DNA of 64,000 nt, from positions 105,647 to 169,646 of the forward strand of contig JAQGHU010000046.1 in the NCBI GenBank assembly GCA_028291515.1. Reading direction: 5' to 3'. This document shows, in pieces, positions 8,517 through 16,720 of this stretch; within the stretch, counting starts at the first letter, position 1, and the number at the start of each line of letters is the position of its first letter. A program made the translations under genes and the position numbers. The DNA is from Schlesneria sp. Lineage in GTDB: Bacteria; Planctomycetota; Planctomycetia; Planctomycetales; Planctomycetaceae. The notes beneath the pieces were generated by a model. That model saw only the letters and a program-made list of their open reading frames with translations. It was not told where the DNA came from and did no database searches.

Positions 8517-10018
8517 ATCCTGTGATCGAACACGTCGTGTTTTCAGGGGTGACACGCCACGGCAAGACCAAAGCCTGCATCAAGACAAATTTACCCAGAA
8601 TGCGTATGCGGGACGGGCCAGCATTTGTCTGGATAGATCCTCCCGGAACGGGCGTCGAAGAAGCACAGGGACACCTTGTCAGATACGGAATTCCTTTTCT
8701 CGCCGATACGCTGCACGAGACAGGCACTACGCTCGGGTACGATTTCTTTTCTCCCAGCCAGAATCCAGACTCGGAGCAGCGGGAAGCCGAGAATCGGGAA
8801 GCGGTCTTCGAAGCGATTGCAGTCGCTATCCGCAGCCGTGGATTAACTTCAGTGGAAGGGAATCCGATCATCCGGCAGGGATTGCAGGATGCCTTCAGCA
8901 TTCTCATCAACCAAAAAACAGCCGTTCCCTTCACGATTCTGCGGAATTGCTTCGTCAAAGAATCAGACAACTTTCAGTATCTCGTGGAACACTGCACCGA
9001 CCCTCAGACCTATTTGAAGTTCATGTATTACGGTGGACTATCGGCCAAGGACCGCGAGTATCACTGCGGACCGGCAGAGAGAATCATCCAAGCGATTTGC
9101 GACTGTCCGCAGTTCAAGAGGCGTTGTGTACCGACATTCGATTTGGCCGAGTTTCTGAACGAAGGTGGCAAACTCTTCATCGACGGTCGTTCCGTGGGGA
9201 ACCTGTCTCGTCCCGATTCAAGTCTTTTGATGGGACAGATCATTCTCACGGTGATTCGTCTTGCCCGCAGCGGAAAGCTCAAACGTCGCGTGGTCCTGAT
9301 AATCGACGAAGGGAAAAACGCCGACCTAATCGACTTGAACCTCGTTCGGGCAATGGCCGAGGCGGGTAAATGGGGCTTGGAAATACAAGTACTTATCCAA
9401 AATCCATTGTTCAAAGATATGAATATCACGGACGAATTGTTTCAAAACGCGAATACGAGATTCCTCTTCAAGCACACCAATCCGGCATCAGCCCAGTTCG
9501 TCGCCGAAATGATCGGATACCCCAAACTCGATCCATTGGTAATCAGGAAGACGGAATACCGAACCGTTCAACGGCACGACGGATTCGATCTGGAGCAGGT
9601 CATCAGTACCGGCGAGTGGAAGTCGGAAGACGGCAAGGCCGGAGCCAGCACAAACCACGGCACAGTCGCTCGCCCAAGATACAAAGAAGAAATCGAAGAA
9701 CACGATGTCCTCTATTCACTCGATGATCTCATCAAACTCAAGCGACGCGATGTTACCAATCTAGGAGTCGGGGAATGCCACATCATGCAAGGGAACTCGG
9801 TGACAAACCAGCCGGAATATCTTCCGATGCTTCAGGACCCATGGCCCGGACAGAAGTTTTCACGTCACCCATACATTCCCCGTTGGCAGGAGGAGTTGCG
9901 GGTTTACTTGGAACAGCTCAAAGCGACGAATCCAGCTTACCAATGTGGTGTGATAAAGTTGCCTGCGTGGACTCCACCGCCTCAACCACCGAAGAAGCGC
10001 AAATCAGGCTTGGACTAA
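8513..10018 (+). CDS. HerA/VirD4/TraD-type P-loop ATPase
   Basis: 501 residues. Walker A is GVTRHGKT (about residues 12-19) and Walker B is VVLIIDEGKN (about residue 259); a later AMAEAGKWGLEIQVLIQNP fits the sensor region of coupling-protein/HerA ATPases, which move DNA using ATP. It has no transmembrane segment, unlike full TraD/VirD4, so the membrane protein at 7748 may anchor it. The replication-relaxation-like gene overlaps its 3' end. It could serve mobilisation or DNA packaging; the sequence does not decide. Confidence 0.7.
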   Translation: MNPVIEHVVFSGVTRHGKTKACIKTNLPRMRMRDGPAFVWIDPPGTGVEEAQGHLVRYGIPFLADTLHETGTTLGYDFFSPSQNPDSEQREAENREAVFEAIAVAIRSRGLTSVEGNPIIRQGLQDAFSILINQKTAVPFTILRNCFVKESDNFQYLVEHCTDPQTYLKFMYYGGLSAKDREYHCGPAERIIQAICDCPQFKRRCVPTFDLAEFLNEGGKLFIDGRSVGNLSRPDSSLLMGQIILTVIRLARSGKLKRRVVLIIDEGKNADLIDLNLVRAMAEAGKWGLEIQVLIQNPLFKDMNITDELFQNANTRFLFKHTNPASAQFVAEMIGYPKLDPLVIRKTEYRTVQRHDGFDLEQVISTGEWKSEDGKAGASTNHGTVARPRYKEEIEEHDVLYSLDDLIKLKRRDVTNLGVGECHIMQGNSVTNQPEYLPMLQDPWPGQKFSRHPYIPRWQEELRVYLEQLKATNPAYQCGVIKLPAWTPPPQPPKKRKSGLD

Positions 10019-10653
10019 GGCAGAACGTTCTTCGCTTCGCACGACAGCATCCGCTCACAATCAAGCAGATCCAAGAACTTGGCGAATTCGAGACGTATGC
10101 CCGCGCAGCCGTTTGGACGCATACCAAACGCGAACAGGATCTTCTGAAACATGTCGGAACCTATCGGAACGACTTTGGGACGGGTCGCGGCAGTGATGTC
10201 TACTGCAACGGTTGGCAACCCAAGAAAGACAATCTTCGGCACGAGGTGAAGGGGACTGAATTCTGTCTCCTCTTTCCGAACGGCACATTTCGACGCGGGT
10301 ATCACGTCGGCTCGTTTCGGCCGGATGTCGAAATGGAACTGAACGGTCACTCGTACCTGACGGAAATAGATTGTGGATCACTCACGAAATCACAGGTCCA
10401 ACGCCGTTGGGCACGCTATCGAAAATTCGATCCCGAAGCTGGAACAGTCCTAATCGTCGCCGTCAGTAATCCCAGGCGAGGAATCGACTCGACTGAACGG
10501 TTTCAAGAACTTGTCCGCTGGTCCGGGAGCATGTACGGAATCGCCTGCTTTACGACGCTTGAGAGTCTTCAGGCTGACCCTTTCGGACCTGTTCTGTGGG
10601 ATGCAGAGGAACAACGGTGGCGAGCCATAAAAAGGCCCTCAGAAACACCCTGA
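9943..10653 (+). CDS. Replication-relaxation family-like protein
   Basis: 236 residues taking ATG 9943, which overlaps the ATPase gene by 76 bp; the frame is open further upstream. The C-terminal half has the pattern of Replic_Relax proteins: SFRPDVEMELNGHSYLTEID, then KSQVQRRWARYRKFD and a strand VLIVAVSNPRRG, close to a restriction-endonuclease-like fold. Such proteins often neighbour TraD/VirD4-type ATPases on mobilisable elements. No zinc site is evident. Assignment is by pattern and context only. Confidence 0.55.
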   Translation: MWCDKVACVDSTASTTEEAQIRLGLRQNVLRFARQHPLTIKQIQELGEFETYARAAVWTHTKREQDLLKHVGTYRNDFGTGRGSDVYCNGWQPKKDNLRHEVKGTEFCLLFPNGTFRRGYHVGSFRPDVEMELNGHSYLTEIDCGSLTKSQVQRRWARYRKFDPEAGTVLIVAVSNPRRGIDSTERFQELVRWSGSMYGIACFTTLESLQADPFGPVLWDAEEQRWRAIKRPSETP

Positions 10654-10926
10654 GAAACGAGACGCTTATTCTACAGCGGACGATCAAATCACTCGGAAAA
10701 ACATGCACGTAAGCGAGTTTTGCTATGCAGACTAATTCTTATTTGAATCATTCTCCCCTGCGCCACCGACGGCCCACCCGCTTCGCTGTCACTCCCACCC
10801 GAACCAGGAAGGATAGCCTTTTCATCGTAGCACCTTGTCAAGGTAGAACGCGGTTGCGATTGCCGCGTCTCCACCTCGACTGGCGGTGCTTTGTGCAAGG
10901 CATCTATTTCCTACCAAAAACCAATC
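10654..10926. other. Intergenic stretch without recognised gene
   Basis: The frames here that are open (for example from 10725) have a very basic, Ser/Arg/His-rich composition unlike the neighbouring proteins and no ribosome binding site. I see no gene or RNA I can name. Confidence 0.5.
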
Positions 10927-11022
10927 ATGCAAAACGTGATCGAGTTTCTGAGTTTCGTGTTCATTTGTCTTGTCGCGTTTCTTCCACCTCCGGAAAAGAA
11001 GAACCACTTCAAGAAACACTAA
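10927..11022 (+). CDS. 31-residue single-pass membrane peptide
   Basis: Starts ATG 10927 with a hydrophobic core (FLSFVFICLVAFL) followed by a Pro pair and a Lys/His-rich tail (EKKNHFKKH). The pattern is that of a tiny inner-membrane protein. It lies in a series with other micro-membrane proteins at 11668 and 11865. No clear ribosome binding site, so moderately supported. Confidence 0.4.
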   Translation: MQNVIEFLSFVFICLVAFLPPPEKKNHFKKH

Positions 11023-11052
11023 ATCGTCTTATTTCAATTTCCCCTCAAAAAC

Positions 11053-11241
11053 ATGCTTTGGAAATATTCGCTTCAATTCACTGGCTATCTCGAAGCACCA
11101 GCCTCCATTGCCGAGGCCCGCCAAGTCCTCATGGACAAGATGCAGAAAGATCCTGCGTCGTTCATCTCGCGCGTAGAACCAGCAGAACCCAGTTGTTCCA
11201 CCATGTTAGACCTGGGCAAGAGAGTCATGGGAATGAAATGA
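11053..11241 (+). CDS. Small hypothetical protein
   Basis: 62 residues: MLWKYSLQFTGYLEAPASIA, then a helix AEARQVLMDKMQKDPASFIS and a short C-terminus. The amphipathic composition looks like a true protein. No membrane segment. It is followed by a hairpin with T-run at 11244. Function unknown. Confidence 0.5.
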   Translation: MLWKYSLQFTGYLEAPASIAEARQVLMDKMQKDPASFISRVEPAEPSCSTMLDLGKRVMGMK

Positions 11242-11243
11242 CT

Positions 11244-11264
11244 AGAGGGCCGTCGAGCCCTTTT
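11244..11264 (+). terminator. Rho-independent terminator
   Basis: A short AGGGC/GCCCT stem with a 6-base loop runs into TTTT at 11261-11264, just past the stop codon of the gene at 11053. Confidence 0.55.
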
Positions 11265-11325
11265 CCCTAACCACGTAAAACCCACCCTAATTCCAAACTC
11301 CGCTTTGAGGAAAGGATCATGACAA

Positions 11326-11664
11326 ATGGCCGAGAACAGAATGAACGGCAATGCTCTCAAGTTTCCGCAGGCAAACGCATTGTCACCGGAGAACTCCAAC
11401 CCGCTGGCTACAAGTCAGGCGCAGTCTACCGGCCTAACCTCGCCGATCGATCCGCAGATGATGCAGGTGATGATCGAGGACATGAAGGCGCAGACGCAGT
11501 TGAAGCTGGCAAAAGCCATGGCCCTCATGTCACAGGGACAATTAGCAAAGAGATTGTCTGCTCTGATGAATTCGGGGAACAACGAATTGCTGAGGAGTTT
11601 GACATCGAGACCGGGAACATCGTTCGAAGACGACAGTTTTGTGGAAATCATATTCGAGGAGTAG
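11326..11664 (+). CDS. Hypothetical protein, Gln/Met-rich helical
   Basis: 112 residues. ATG 11326 is preferred to ATG 11319 because GAGGAAAGG at 11308-11316 is correctly spaced from it. Low-complexity N-terminus (Asn, Ser, Pro), then helices with DPQMMQVMIEDMKAQTQLKL and SQGQLAKRLSALMNSG, and an acidic end. Could form a coiled coil. First gene of a compact cluster that leads to the primase-polymerase. Confidence 0.55.
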   Translation: MAENRMNGNALKFPQANALSPENSNPLATSQAQSTGLTSPIDPQMMQVMIEDMKAQTQLKLAKAMALMSQGQLAKRLSALMNSGNNELLRSLTSRPGTSFEDDSFVEIIFEE

Positions 11665-11667
11665 ATC

Positions 11668-11868
11668 ATGAAGATGACAGTAAGAGTCGTTCGGAAGATC
11701 AGGGGACAGTACAAGCGTCCGACGCACAGCTACAACGGCATGCTCGGATCGGGCGAAGGGGAAGGAGAACCCAAGAACCCGAACGAACACATGTTCGTCG
11801 TCGTTTCATGCGGGGTAGTGATTGTGGGATTGGTCATAGGAGTGATCATCGCAGCGATCGTCCGATGA
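11668..11868 (+). CDS. Small membrane protein
   Basis: 66 residues: a basic N-terminus (VRVVRKIRGQYKRP), a Gly/Glu linker and a single C-terminal membrane helix VVVSCGVVIVGLVIGVIIA. Starts three bases after the previous stop. Its stop overlaps the start of the next micro-protein (ATGA at 11865). Tail-anchored topology is likely. Confidence 0.55.
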   Translation: MKMTVRVVRKIRGQYKRPTHSYNGMLGSGEGEGEPKNPNEHMFVVVSCGVVIVGLVIGVIIAAIVR

Positions 11869-11993
11869 TTAGATTCACGAAGAATGTCGTTGGTCTCTTT
11901 CTCGGGATCATCGTCACCCTCGCAGTCGGACCGTTTGTTTTGCTGTACCTCGGTGTTCGTGCATTATCACGAAAGTACCGATGCACTTCGTGA
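11865..11993 (+). CDS. 42-residue membrane peptide
   Basis: ATG 11865 overlaps the previous stop (ATGA). A hydrophobic core (VVGLFLGIIVTLAVGPFVLL) is followed by a basic tail (RALSRKYR). Overlaps the start of the primase-polymerase by 13 bp, consistent with coupled translation. A real micro-membrane protein is likely because codon pattern and composition agree with that reading. Confidence 0.5.
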   Translation: MIRFTKNVVGLFLGIIVTLAVGPFVLLYLGVRALSRKYRCTS

Positions 11994-12694
11994 AACTCAG
12001 CAATGGCAAGAAGCCAGTCAAAGGTGAATGGCAGATCAGTGACGATCCGGAGGTTATTGCCACATGGACGGGAAACAAAGGATTGTTGACGGGAACGGTC
12101 AACGGGATTGTCGCGGTGGACTACGACGGCCCCGAGGGACTGGAACTGGCGAGACAGGAATTCAGACGGGAGCTTTTCCGCTGTTTGATACGCACTCCGA
12201 ATGGTCTGCACGTTTACACGCGCATGCCAAATTTTCCAGTTCCAAATGCGGTGAAGGTCCAAGGGAAACCCAAAGACCTACGATCGGACGGCGGGTATGT
12301 CCTGGCAGCAGGTTCCAAGGTCCGAGGGAAAGTTTACGAGTATCTGAAAGGGTACGAGTTGCGTTCCGTGGAGGATTTACCTGTGTTCCCAGAGTACTGG
12401 CTTCCGCCCAAGAAAGAGGTGCATGTGCAGGCGATCGACGACAACGATCCCTTTCACAGGATTACGCGGGCGAGGGCTTGGTTAGCTCAAGCCGAACCTG
12501 CGGTGATGGGACAGAACGGTTCGAAGAAGTTTTTCTTCTGTTGCTGCCGGATGTTCCAGATGTTCGAGCTATCGATGGATCAAGCCTACGCGTTGATCCA
12601 TGAATACAACGCGCGGTGCGTGCCGCCGTTCTCAGTGAAGGAGTTGCTTCACAAGGTCGAAGATGCGGCGAAGGCCGCAAAGAAAGGTCAATGA
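11981..12694 (+). CDS. Bifunctional DNA primase/polymerase (prim-pol domain)
   Basis: 237 residues with the signature of the archaeo-eukaryotic prim-pol domain (PF09250): WTGNKGLLTGTVNGIVAVDYD (acidic metal ligands D-x-D), TPNGLHVYTRMP with the conserved H, and DLRSDGGYVLAAGS. Such enzymes make primers and extend DNA for replication of phages and plasmids. Only the prim-pol part and a C-terminal helical region are present; no helicase domain is fused. It would start replication of element A, with host helicase presumably recruited. Confidence 0.8.
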   Translation: MHFVKLSNGKKPVKGEWQISDDPEVIATWTGNKGLLTGTVNGIVAVDYDGPEGLELARQEFRRELFRCLIRTPNGLHVYTRMPNFPVPNAVKVQGKPKDLRSDGGYVLAAGSKVRGKVYEYLKGYELRSVEDLPVFPEYWLPPKKEVHVQAIDDNDPFHRITRARAWLAQAEPAVMGQNGSKKFFFCCCRMFQMFELSMDQAYALIHEYNARCVPPFSVKELLHKVEDAAKAAKKGQ

Positions 12695-12695
12695 G

Positions 12696-12857
12696 ATGAT
12701 TGAATCAGTGCAAGATCTAGCGATGGAGTACGTCGGGGTTCCGGTCGCGTTTCCGCCGTCATGCGGGGATGACGCTCGGAAGTATCTGCTCTCGAAAATC
12801 GAGGAGCGCAGACGCGAGCAGGCGTCGAAGGAGCAGGTTCCCGCGAAGGTCGCTTGA
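12696..12857 (+). CDS. Small hypothetical protein
   Basis: 53 residues from ATG 12696, with AAAGG upstream and the stop of the primase gene two bases before. Mostly helical; ends in a charged KIEERRREQASKEQVP segment. Overlaps the upstream of the zinc-finger-like gene. Function unknown. Confidence 0.45.
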   Translation: MIESVQDLAMEYVGVPVAFPPSCGDDARKYLLSKIEERRREQASKEQVPAKVA

Positions 12858-12901
12858 ACCGTCCAAACTGGTATTTCGATCAAATTGAAAAGGAGAAAGG
12901 G

Positions 12902-13084
12902 ATGTTGGCCATCAAAGGTCCGAGTGACAAGCCTTGTTTTATCTGTTCGTCAAAGGAGAAGACAGCAGAAGTTGTGTTCGCGGACAAGACGTTCCGCGGA
13001 GTGCTGTGCATGGAGCACATCTATGGAAAACTGAAGCCGGAGGCGAAACATGCTCCGAATAGCTCAGGTCGCGGAGCGGCTTAA
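12902..13084 (+). CDS. Small Cys-containing protein, possible zinc knuckle
   Basis: 60 residues from ATG 12902, chosen over TTG 12854 because AAGGAG lies just upstream. CFIC (about residues 13-16) and a later VLCMEH could bind a metal with a third and fourth ligand Cys/His. Overlaps the excisionase-like gene by 35 bp. A regulatory or DNA-binding role is plausible but not shown. Confidence 0.5.
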   Translation: MLAIKGPSDKPCFICSSKEKTAEVVFADKTFRGVLCMEHIYGKLKPEAKHAPNSSGRGAA

Positions 13085-13265
13085 TCACCATGCTTCGACC
13101 GTTCGGAAATTAATTGATGATGGGACTCTGGGGCATCATCGATGTCCTGGAATCCGAGTGAGCGAAGAACAGTTGGAAGCGTATTTAGAAAAGACGAGGC
13201 GAGAGTCGGAATCCCCGCGAAGGAAAACCCCCGACTCCCGCCCGCGTCTGCGTTTCAAACGGTAG
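13050..13265 (+). CDS. Excisionase-like HTH protein
   Basis: 71 residues beginning LRIAQVAERLNHHASTVRKL, a winged-helix MerR/excisionase (HTH_17) motif, then IRVSEEQLEAYLEKTRR and a basic tail. Excisionases bend att DNA and direct integrase to excision. Being convergent with and next to the integrase gene, and separated from it by one terminator, it is the best candidate for the recombination directionality factor of element A. Confidence 0.65.
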   Translation: MLRIAQVAERLNHHASTVRKLIDDGTLGHHRCPGIRVSEEQLEAYLEKTRRESESPRRKTPDSRPRLRFKR

Positions 13266-13271
13266 TTCATG

Positions 13272-13300
13272 GAGCCACCAAGGACGGTGGCTCTTTTTAT
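13272..13300. terminator. Strong Rho-independent terminator
   Basis: A perfect 8-bp GAGCCACC/GGTGGCTC stem with a 6-base loop is followed by TTTTTATTTT. It stops the plus-strand excisionase operon. The minus-strand integrase stop codon lies in the same place, so the hairpin may serve both. Confidence 0.85.
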
Positions 13301-14289
13301 TTTGCTTTGGCCAGTTCCTTGCGCAAATGGTCATGGGCTTTCATGAGATGACCATAAACGCGTTCAAGCATCCGCGTTGAGCTGTGGCCTAACAGCGTTG
13401 CCACAGTCAAGCTGTCGATCCCCGCAGTCAAGGAACGATGAGCGAAGGCATGCCTGAAATGCGTCAGGCAATAGCGGAAGTGTACCGCCGCTTCGAGCTT
13501 TTCAAATCGCTGGCGGACGAGATCTTTGGTGAAAGCCGTTCCACTCCGGGTTTGGAATATGAGTCCGTTTCCCATTCTGGCCTTCACGATTTTCAGAGCT
13601 TCAGGAGGCAGATAGATCACCCGTGCCCGCTTTTTGCCTTTCGCGAGTCTCGCCGGGATGACGATCCGCTTCTCTTTCAGTTCAACGAACTCGTCAAGAA
13701 TAATGCATGCTTCTTGCGCCCGTGCCCCCGTCATCCAGATGAATCTGATGAGATCCTTGAAGTTCTCGTCCGTGATCGCAGCCAAAAGTTTCTCATAATC
13801 TTTCTTCGATACGACGTGATCACGGTTCGTCTCTTCGGGGAGCTTCATCGCAGCGATGGGAGAGAAGAATTTGCCGTCATTCGCTGCTTTGCGGAAGGCG
13901 GACTTGATGCACCGTAATGCCGCCCGTCGCGAGGGAAGGGTGGGCCACCTCTTGTTGACCCAATCCCGCACTTCGTCCCGAGTCAGCTTGTCCGCTCGTT
14001 TCATCCCGTGCGTCTGTTGGAACGGTTCAAGATACTGGAGATACCAATCCAGAGTCGTCTCGGCGTTCTCTTCCTTGATGAAGCACTTGAACTCATCCAC
14101 GACCTCGGCCACGTACATCCAGTCGCGGTCGACCGGCAGTGGTTCAGGCTCTTCGCCTGCCATTAGTAGATGGAATTGCCGGTCTGCCTCTGCTTTGTCG
14201 GCACCCAGACGGTGAGTCTCGCCCTTGATCTGCACGTACCATTCACCACGGGAAGCACGGAACCACGGTTTCGGGGATCGCCCTGCCAT
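13297..14289 (-). CDS. Tyrosine recombinase/integrase (element A)
   Basis: 330 residues from ATG 14289 with GGAGGA just before it; the frame is open further upstream but that is antisense to the att site. Catalytic motifs are present: TGARAQEA (Arg I), KGKKRARVIYL (Lys), HFRHAFAH (HxxR), LLGHSS, and Tyr in ERVYGHL. N-terminal SAM-like domain at about 60-140. Such enzymes integrate DNA into tRNA genes. It ends 85 bp from the tRNA-Ala-derived repeat. Confidence 0.88.
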   Translation of the reverse strand: MAGRSPKPWFRASRGEWYVQIKGETHRLGADKAEADRQFHLLMAGEEPEPLPVDRDWMYVAEVVDEFKCFIKEENAETTLDWYLQYLEPFQQTHGMKRADKLTRDEVRDWVNKRWPTLPSRRAALRCIKSAFRKAANDGKFFSPIAAMKLPEETNRDHVVSKKDYEKLLAAITDENFKDLIRFIWMTGARAQEACIILDEFVELKEKRIVIPARLAKGKKRARVIYLPPEALKIVKARMGNGLIFQTRSGTAFTKDLVRQRFEKLEAAVHFRYCLTHFRHAFAHRSLTAGIDSLTVATLLGHSSTRMLERVYGHLMKAHDHLRKELAKAK

Positions 14290-14373
14290 AAATCCTCCAT
14301 TCTCTGCCAGTTTTGGCAGACAATGATTCGCAGAAGTCCAGTAAACATCAATACATCTACTGATTTCCGCTTT

Positions 14374-14429
14374 GCATGGCATGCAAGAGGTCATCGGTTC
14401 GATCCCGTTATCCTCCACTTGTTCATAAG
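14374..14429 (+). repeat. attachment site copy 1, tRNA-Ala(GGC) 3' fragment
   Basis: 56 bp identical to 58162-58217. The first 44 bases run from the anticodon arm (anticodon loop ATGGCAT) through the T-arm GGTTCGATCCC to TCCTCCA, the end of a tRNA-Ala gene; 12 further bases are also shared. The tRNA 5' half is absent, so this is not a functional tRNA gene but an att site produced by integration. It lies between integrase genes of elements A and B. Confidence 0.85.
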
Positions 14430-14533
14430 CAGTTGCTGAATCGATAGTTACGAATACCTTCCCAACGCGGGAAGTGCGGCAAAACCAAAGGGAATCGGTG
14501 CAAATTTGCACCAAAACCTCCGGAGTGCCGTAG

Positions 14534-15613
14534 ATGTCTCGACCTCGTAACACGATTCCAAAATTCAGCGTTGATCGTAATGGCCGTGCCTTCACCAAGG
14601 TTCACGGCTGTTTCATTTCTTTGGGTCGCAGCGACGATCCCCAATCTCGCATCCGCTACGCTGCCGTGCTGACAGAGCAGGCGAGCGGTCGACCTGCCGT
14701 CGTGACTCCCAAGGCTGCGGTTACCCTCAACGAGCTGTTCCTCAAATACGTCACCGATGAGCTGCCGCGGTTCTCTTCATCCGAGCGGCATTGCCAGATG
14801 ACGGTTATCCGAATGGTGCGCCAACTTTTTGGTTTCGTACCCGTTGCTGAGTTCGGACCGCTCAAACTTCGCGCAGTTCGGGACGCGATGGTCGCTGGTG
14901 ACCCTAACCAAAAAGACAGGGCAGGAAAGCCGAACCCGAGGAAGCCGTGGTCGCGAAATACGGTTAACCGACAAGTGAAACGGCTACGTGCGATCATCCG
15001 CTGGGGCGTCTCATGGGAGATGGTTTCTTCGACTGTCGTTGATGCGTTGGATACCGTCGCAAGCCTCACCGCCGCCGAGACGACTGCGGCTGAGTCGATC
15101 CCGCGCGTCGCAGTGCCTGCCGTGGCGTTCCACGCTGTACGTGGGGTTCTCCGTGAGAAGCATCGCGACATGCTCGATCTGTTAAGCCTGACTGGCGCGC
15201 GACCCGGCGAATTGCTCAAATTGACAACCGGGATGATCGATCGGAGTGGGCCAATCTGGCGGTGCGAGCTCACCCAGCACAAGACAACTCATCGCGGCAA
15301 AACCCGCGTGCTGTTCTTCAACGAAGCCGCTCAGTTGATCCTGCGGAAGTATCTGCAGGCGGATCCTGACGCCAAACTGCTCAAGATGCGGCGCGACAAC
15401 TTCGGACACGTCATTCAACGCGCTTGCGATCGTGCAAACGTCGCTCGATTCTGTCCGCATCAGATTCGGCACACTGTCGCTACCAAGTTGGTTGACGAGA
15501 TGGGCGAAGAGTTCGCGCAGAGACTGCTGGGACATTCGAAAGCAGCAATGACGAGAGGGTATTCCAAGGGCGCTGAGAAGAAAGCACAGGAAGCTGTGAA
15601 GCGGCTGGGGTGA
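14534..15613 (+). CDS. Tyrosine recombinase/integrase (element B)
   Basis: 359 residues; CGGAG upstream of ATG. Catalytic residues: TGARPGELLKL (Arg I, about residue 220), HKTTHRGKTRVLFF (His/Lys), PHQIRHTVATKL (HxxR, about 308), LLGHSKAAM and the nucleophile Tyr in TRGYSKGA. The central RNTVNRQVKRLRAI and GPLKLRAVRDAM sequences are typical of planctomycete integrases of this type. It is 105 bp from the att repeat, facing into element B, and is related to the broken integrase of element C (shared GARxGELLKLTTG and IDR motifs). Confidence 0.9.
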   Translation: MSRPRNTIPKFSVDRNGRAFTKVHGCFISLGRSDDPQSRIRYAAVLTEQASGRPAVVTPKAAVTLNELFLKYVTDELPRFSSSERHCQMTVIRMVRQLFGFVPVAEFGPLKLRAVRDAMVAGDPNQKDRAGKPNPRKPWSRNTVNRQVKRLRAIIRWGVSWEMVSSTVVDALDTVASLTAAETTAAESIPRVAVPAVAFHAVRGVLREKHRDMLDLLSLTGARPGELLKLTTGMIDRSGPIWRCELTQHKTTHRGKTRVLFFNEAAQLILRKYLQADPDAKLLKMRRDNFGHVIQRACDRANVARFCPHQIRHTVATKLVDEMGEEFAQRLLGHSKAAMTRGYSKGAEKKAQEAVKRLG

Positions 15614-15632
15614 TACAATCGTTGTGTTAACG

Positions 15633-15707
15633 GCTCGCCTTACCTTTGGCCGGGGACAGCCTGCAATTCCGAGCGGGTTGGCGAGCTTTTTTAATTCGGA
15701 TGTCCCC
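15633..15707 (+). promoter_or_regulatory. Long-loop terminator with competing stem (leader)
   Basis: GCTCGCC (15633-15639) pairs with GGCGAGC (15680-15686), followed by T6 (15687-15692), a terminator after the integrase gene. Inside the 40-base loop GGGGACA (15652-15658) is complementary to TGTCCCC (15701-15707) beyond the T-run; forming that pair would compete with or cross the terminator. It may be a leader controlling the gene at 15724. No known riboswitch recognised. Confidence 0.5.
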
Positions 15708-15723
15708 ACGGAAAGGGACTTAA

Positions 15724-16629
15724 ATGCGAGACAAGATCCTACCCCTTCTGTTGCCACATCTTGACCGTGGCCTTCGTGTGATTGATTTGCCGTCTGATCT
15801 GCTCGATCCCGACGCCCTAGCGATCATGGATGACGACAAGCTCATCGAATGGGGGTGCCGTCGACATGATGGACCCAATCATGATGGGACAGTACCTCTA
15901 TTGAATGGCTGGGAATTCGTCCACATCACTGGACCGAACCGAAAACCAATCGAAGTGTTTCTTGCCGAAGTGCTGAGTGAGCAACCGCAACATCCCGACC
16001 TAGCAATCCGAGTTCGCTTGACCGCCGCCGGACAACTCGAAGCGAGGCGCATTCGCATCGCGATCAACTCAACATCTCCACCGATCGCCGCGGGTGCTAA
16101 TTTCATCAGCCAAACATCGGAAAAACAGTCGGGTTTGCCAATTTCAGCTGCCCCGATGAAGAAAACAGGTGTCGATGAAATTGTTATTCACTTAAAAGCG
16201 ATGCAAAGCGACAACAACAATCAGCAACCGATCGGTGTGTCGGCAAATCAAATTGCCAAAGTTCTGAAGTGTTCCCCGCAAACAGTATTGAAGGCGATGC
16301 GATTGATTGGCTGGATAGTCGACAGCCCAAAAGTTGAGAAGGCGACGACACATCGCCGTCGTACAGTCGGCGGACAAGCTGGGCTGATCGCACTTGAAGG
16401 AGTTGCGTCGAATCGTGCCGCATTCGATCCGAGCGAGCTCACCGAAAGTGACGCCAAGGCGAAAATCAGTAGCCTGAATTTAAGACCCGAGGAGAGAGAT
16501 GCCATTCTCCAGCAACTTGTGGCAGGTGAGACAACGCCGGCGGTGGCAGTGAATATCGCGAGAGAACTTTCTGAGGGCCGTGCGCGCACACCGCCGCGCC
16601 GTGCGCACGGAAAAACTTCTAAAAACTAG
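15724..16629 (+). CDS. Hypothetical protein with possible HTH
   Basis: 301 residues. The N-terminal 130 residues are soluble mixed alpha/beta (for example WEFVHITGPNRKPIEVF); around residues 168-200 ANQIAKVLKCSPQTVLKAMRLIG resembles a helix-turn-helix; the C-terminus is helical and ends very basic. The final codons contain a GC-rich inverted repeat built on GTGCGCAC. No family recognised. Being first after the integrase it may be a regulator of element B. Confidence 0.6.
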   Translation: MRDKILPLLLPHLDRGLRVIDLPSDLLDPDALAIMDDDKLIEWGCRRHDGPNHDGTVPLLNGWEFVHITGPNRKPIEVFLAEVLSEQPQHPDLAIRVRLTAAGQLEARRIRIAINSTSPPIAAGANFISQTSEKQSGLPISAAPMKKTGVDEIVIHLKAMQSDNNNQQPIGVSANQIAKVLKCSPQTVLKAMRLIGWIVDSPKVEKATTHRRRTVGGQAGLIALEGVASNRAAFDPSELTESDAKAKISSLNLRPEERDAILQQLVAGETTPAVAVNIARELSEGRARTPPRRAHGKTSKN

Positions 16630-16720
16630 CTGAAATCGCACCAAAGATGGAAAATCTGCGCACGCCATGACCTGCTTGTGAGGACTTCAAACACTCACCA
16701 TCCCAAGCAGGAATACGAGA

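Noticed and set aside
8464..9369. 301-residue plus-strand frame inside the ATPase gene
   Set aside because: Very Ser/Arg-rich translation, overlaps the P-loop ATPase in another frame, no own motifs.
10725..11270. 181-residue frame over the small ORFs
   Set aside because: Basic, Ser/His-rich; the small ORFs at 10927 and 11053 give better proteins.
11319..11864. First 180 residues of a 224-residue frame starting at 11319
   Set aside because: Out-of-frame shadow of the genes at 11326 and 11668; only its last 42 codons (from 11865) read as a protein.
14374..14417. Functional tRNA-Ala gene
   Set aside because: Only the 3' half from the anticodon arm is present; acceptor 5' strand and D-arm are missing.
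14290..14598. N-terminal extension of the element A integrase
   Set aside because: It is antisense to the tRNA-derived att site and the ATG at 14289 has a good GGAGGA.
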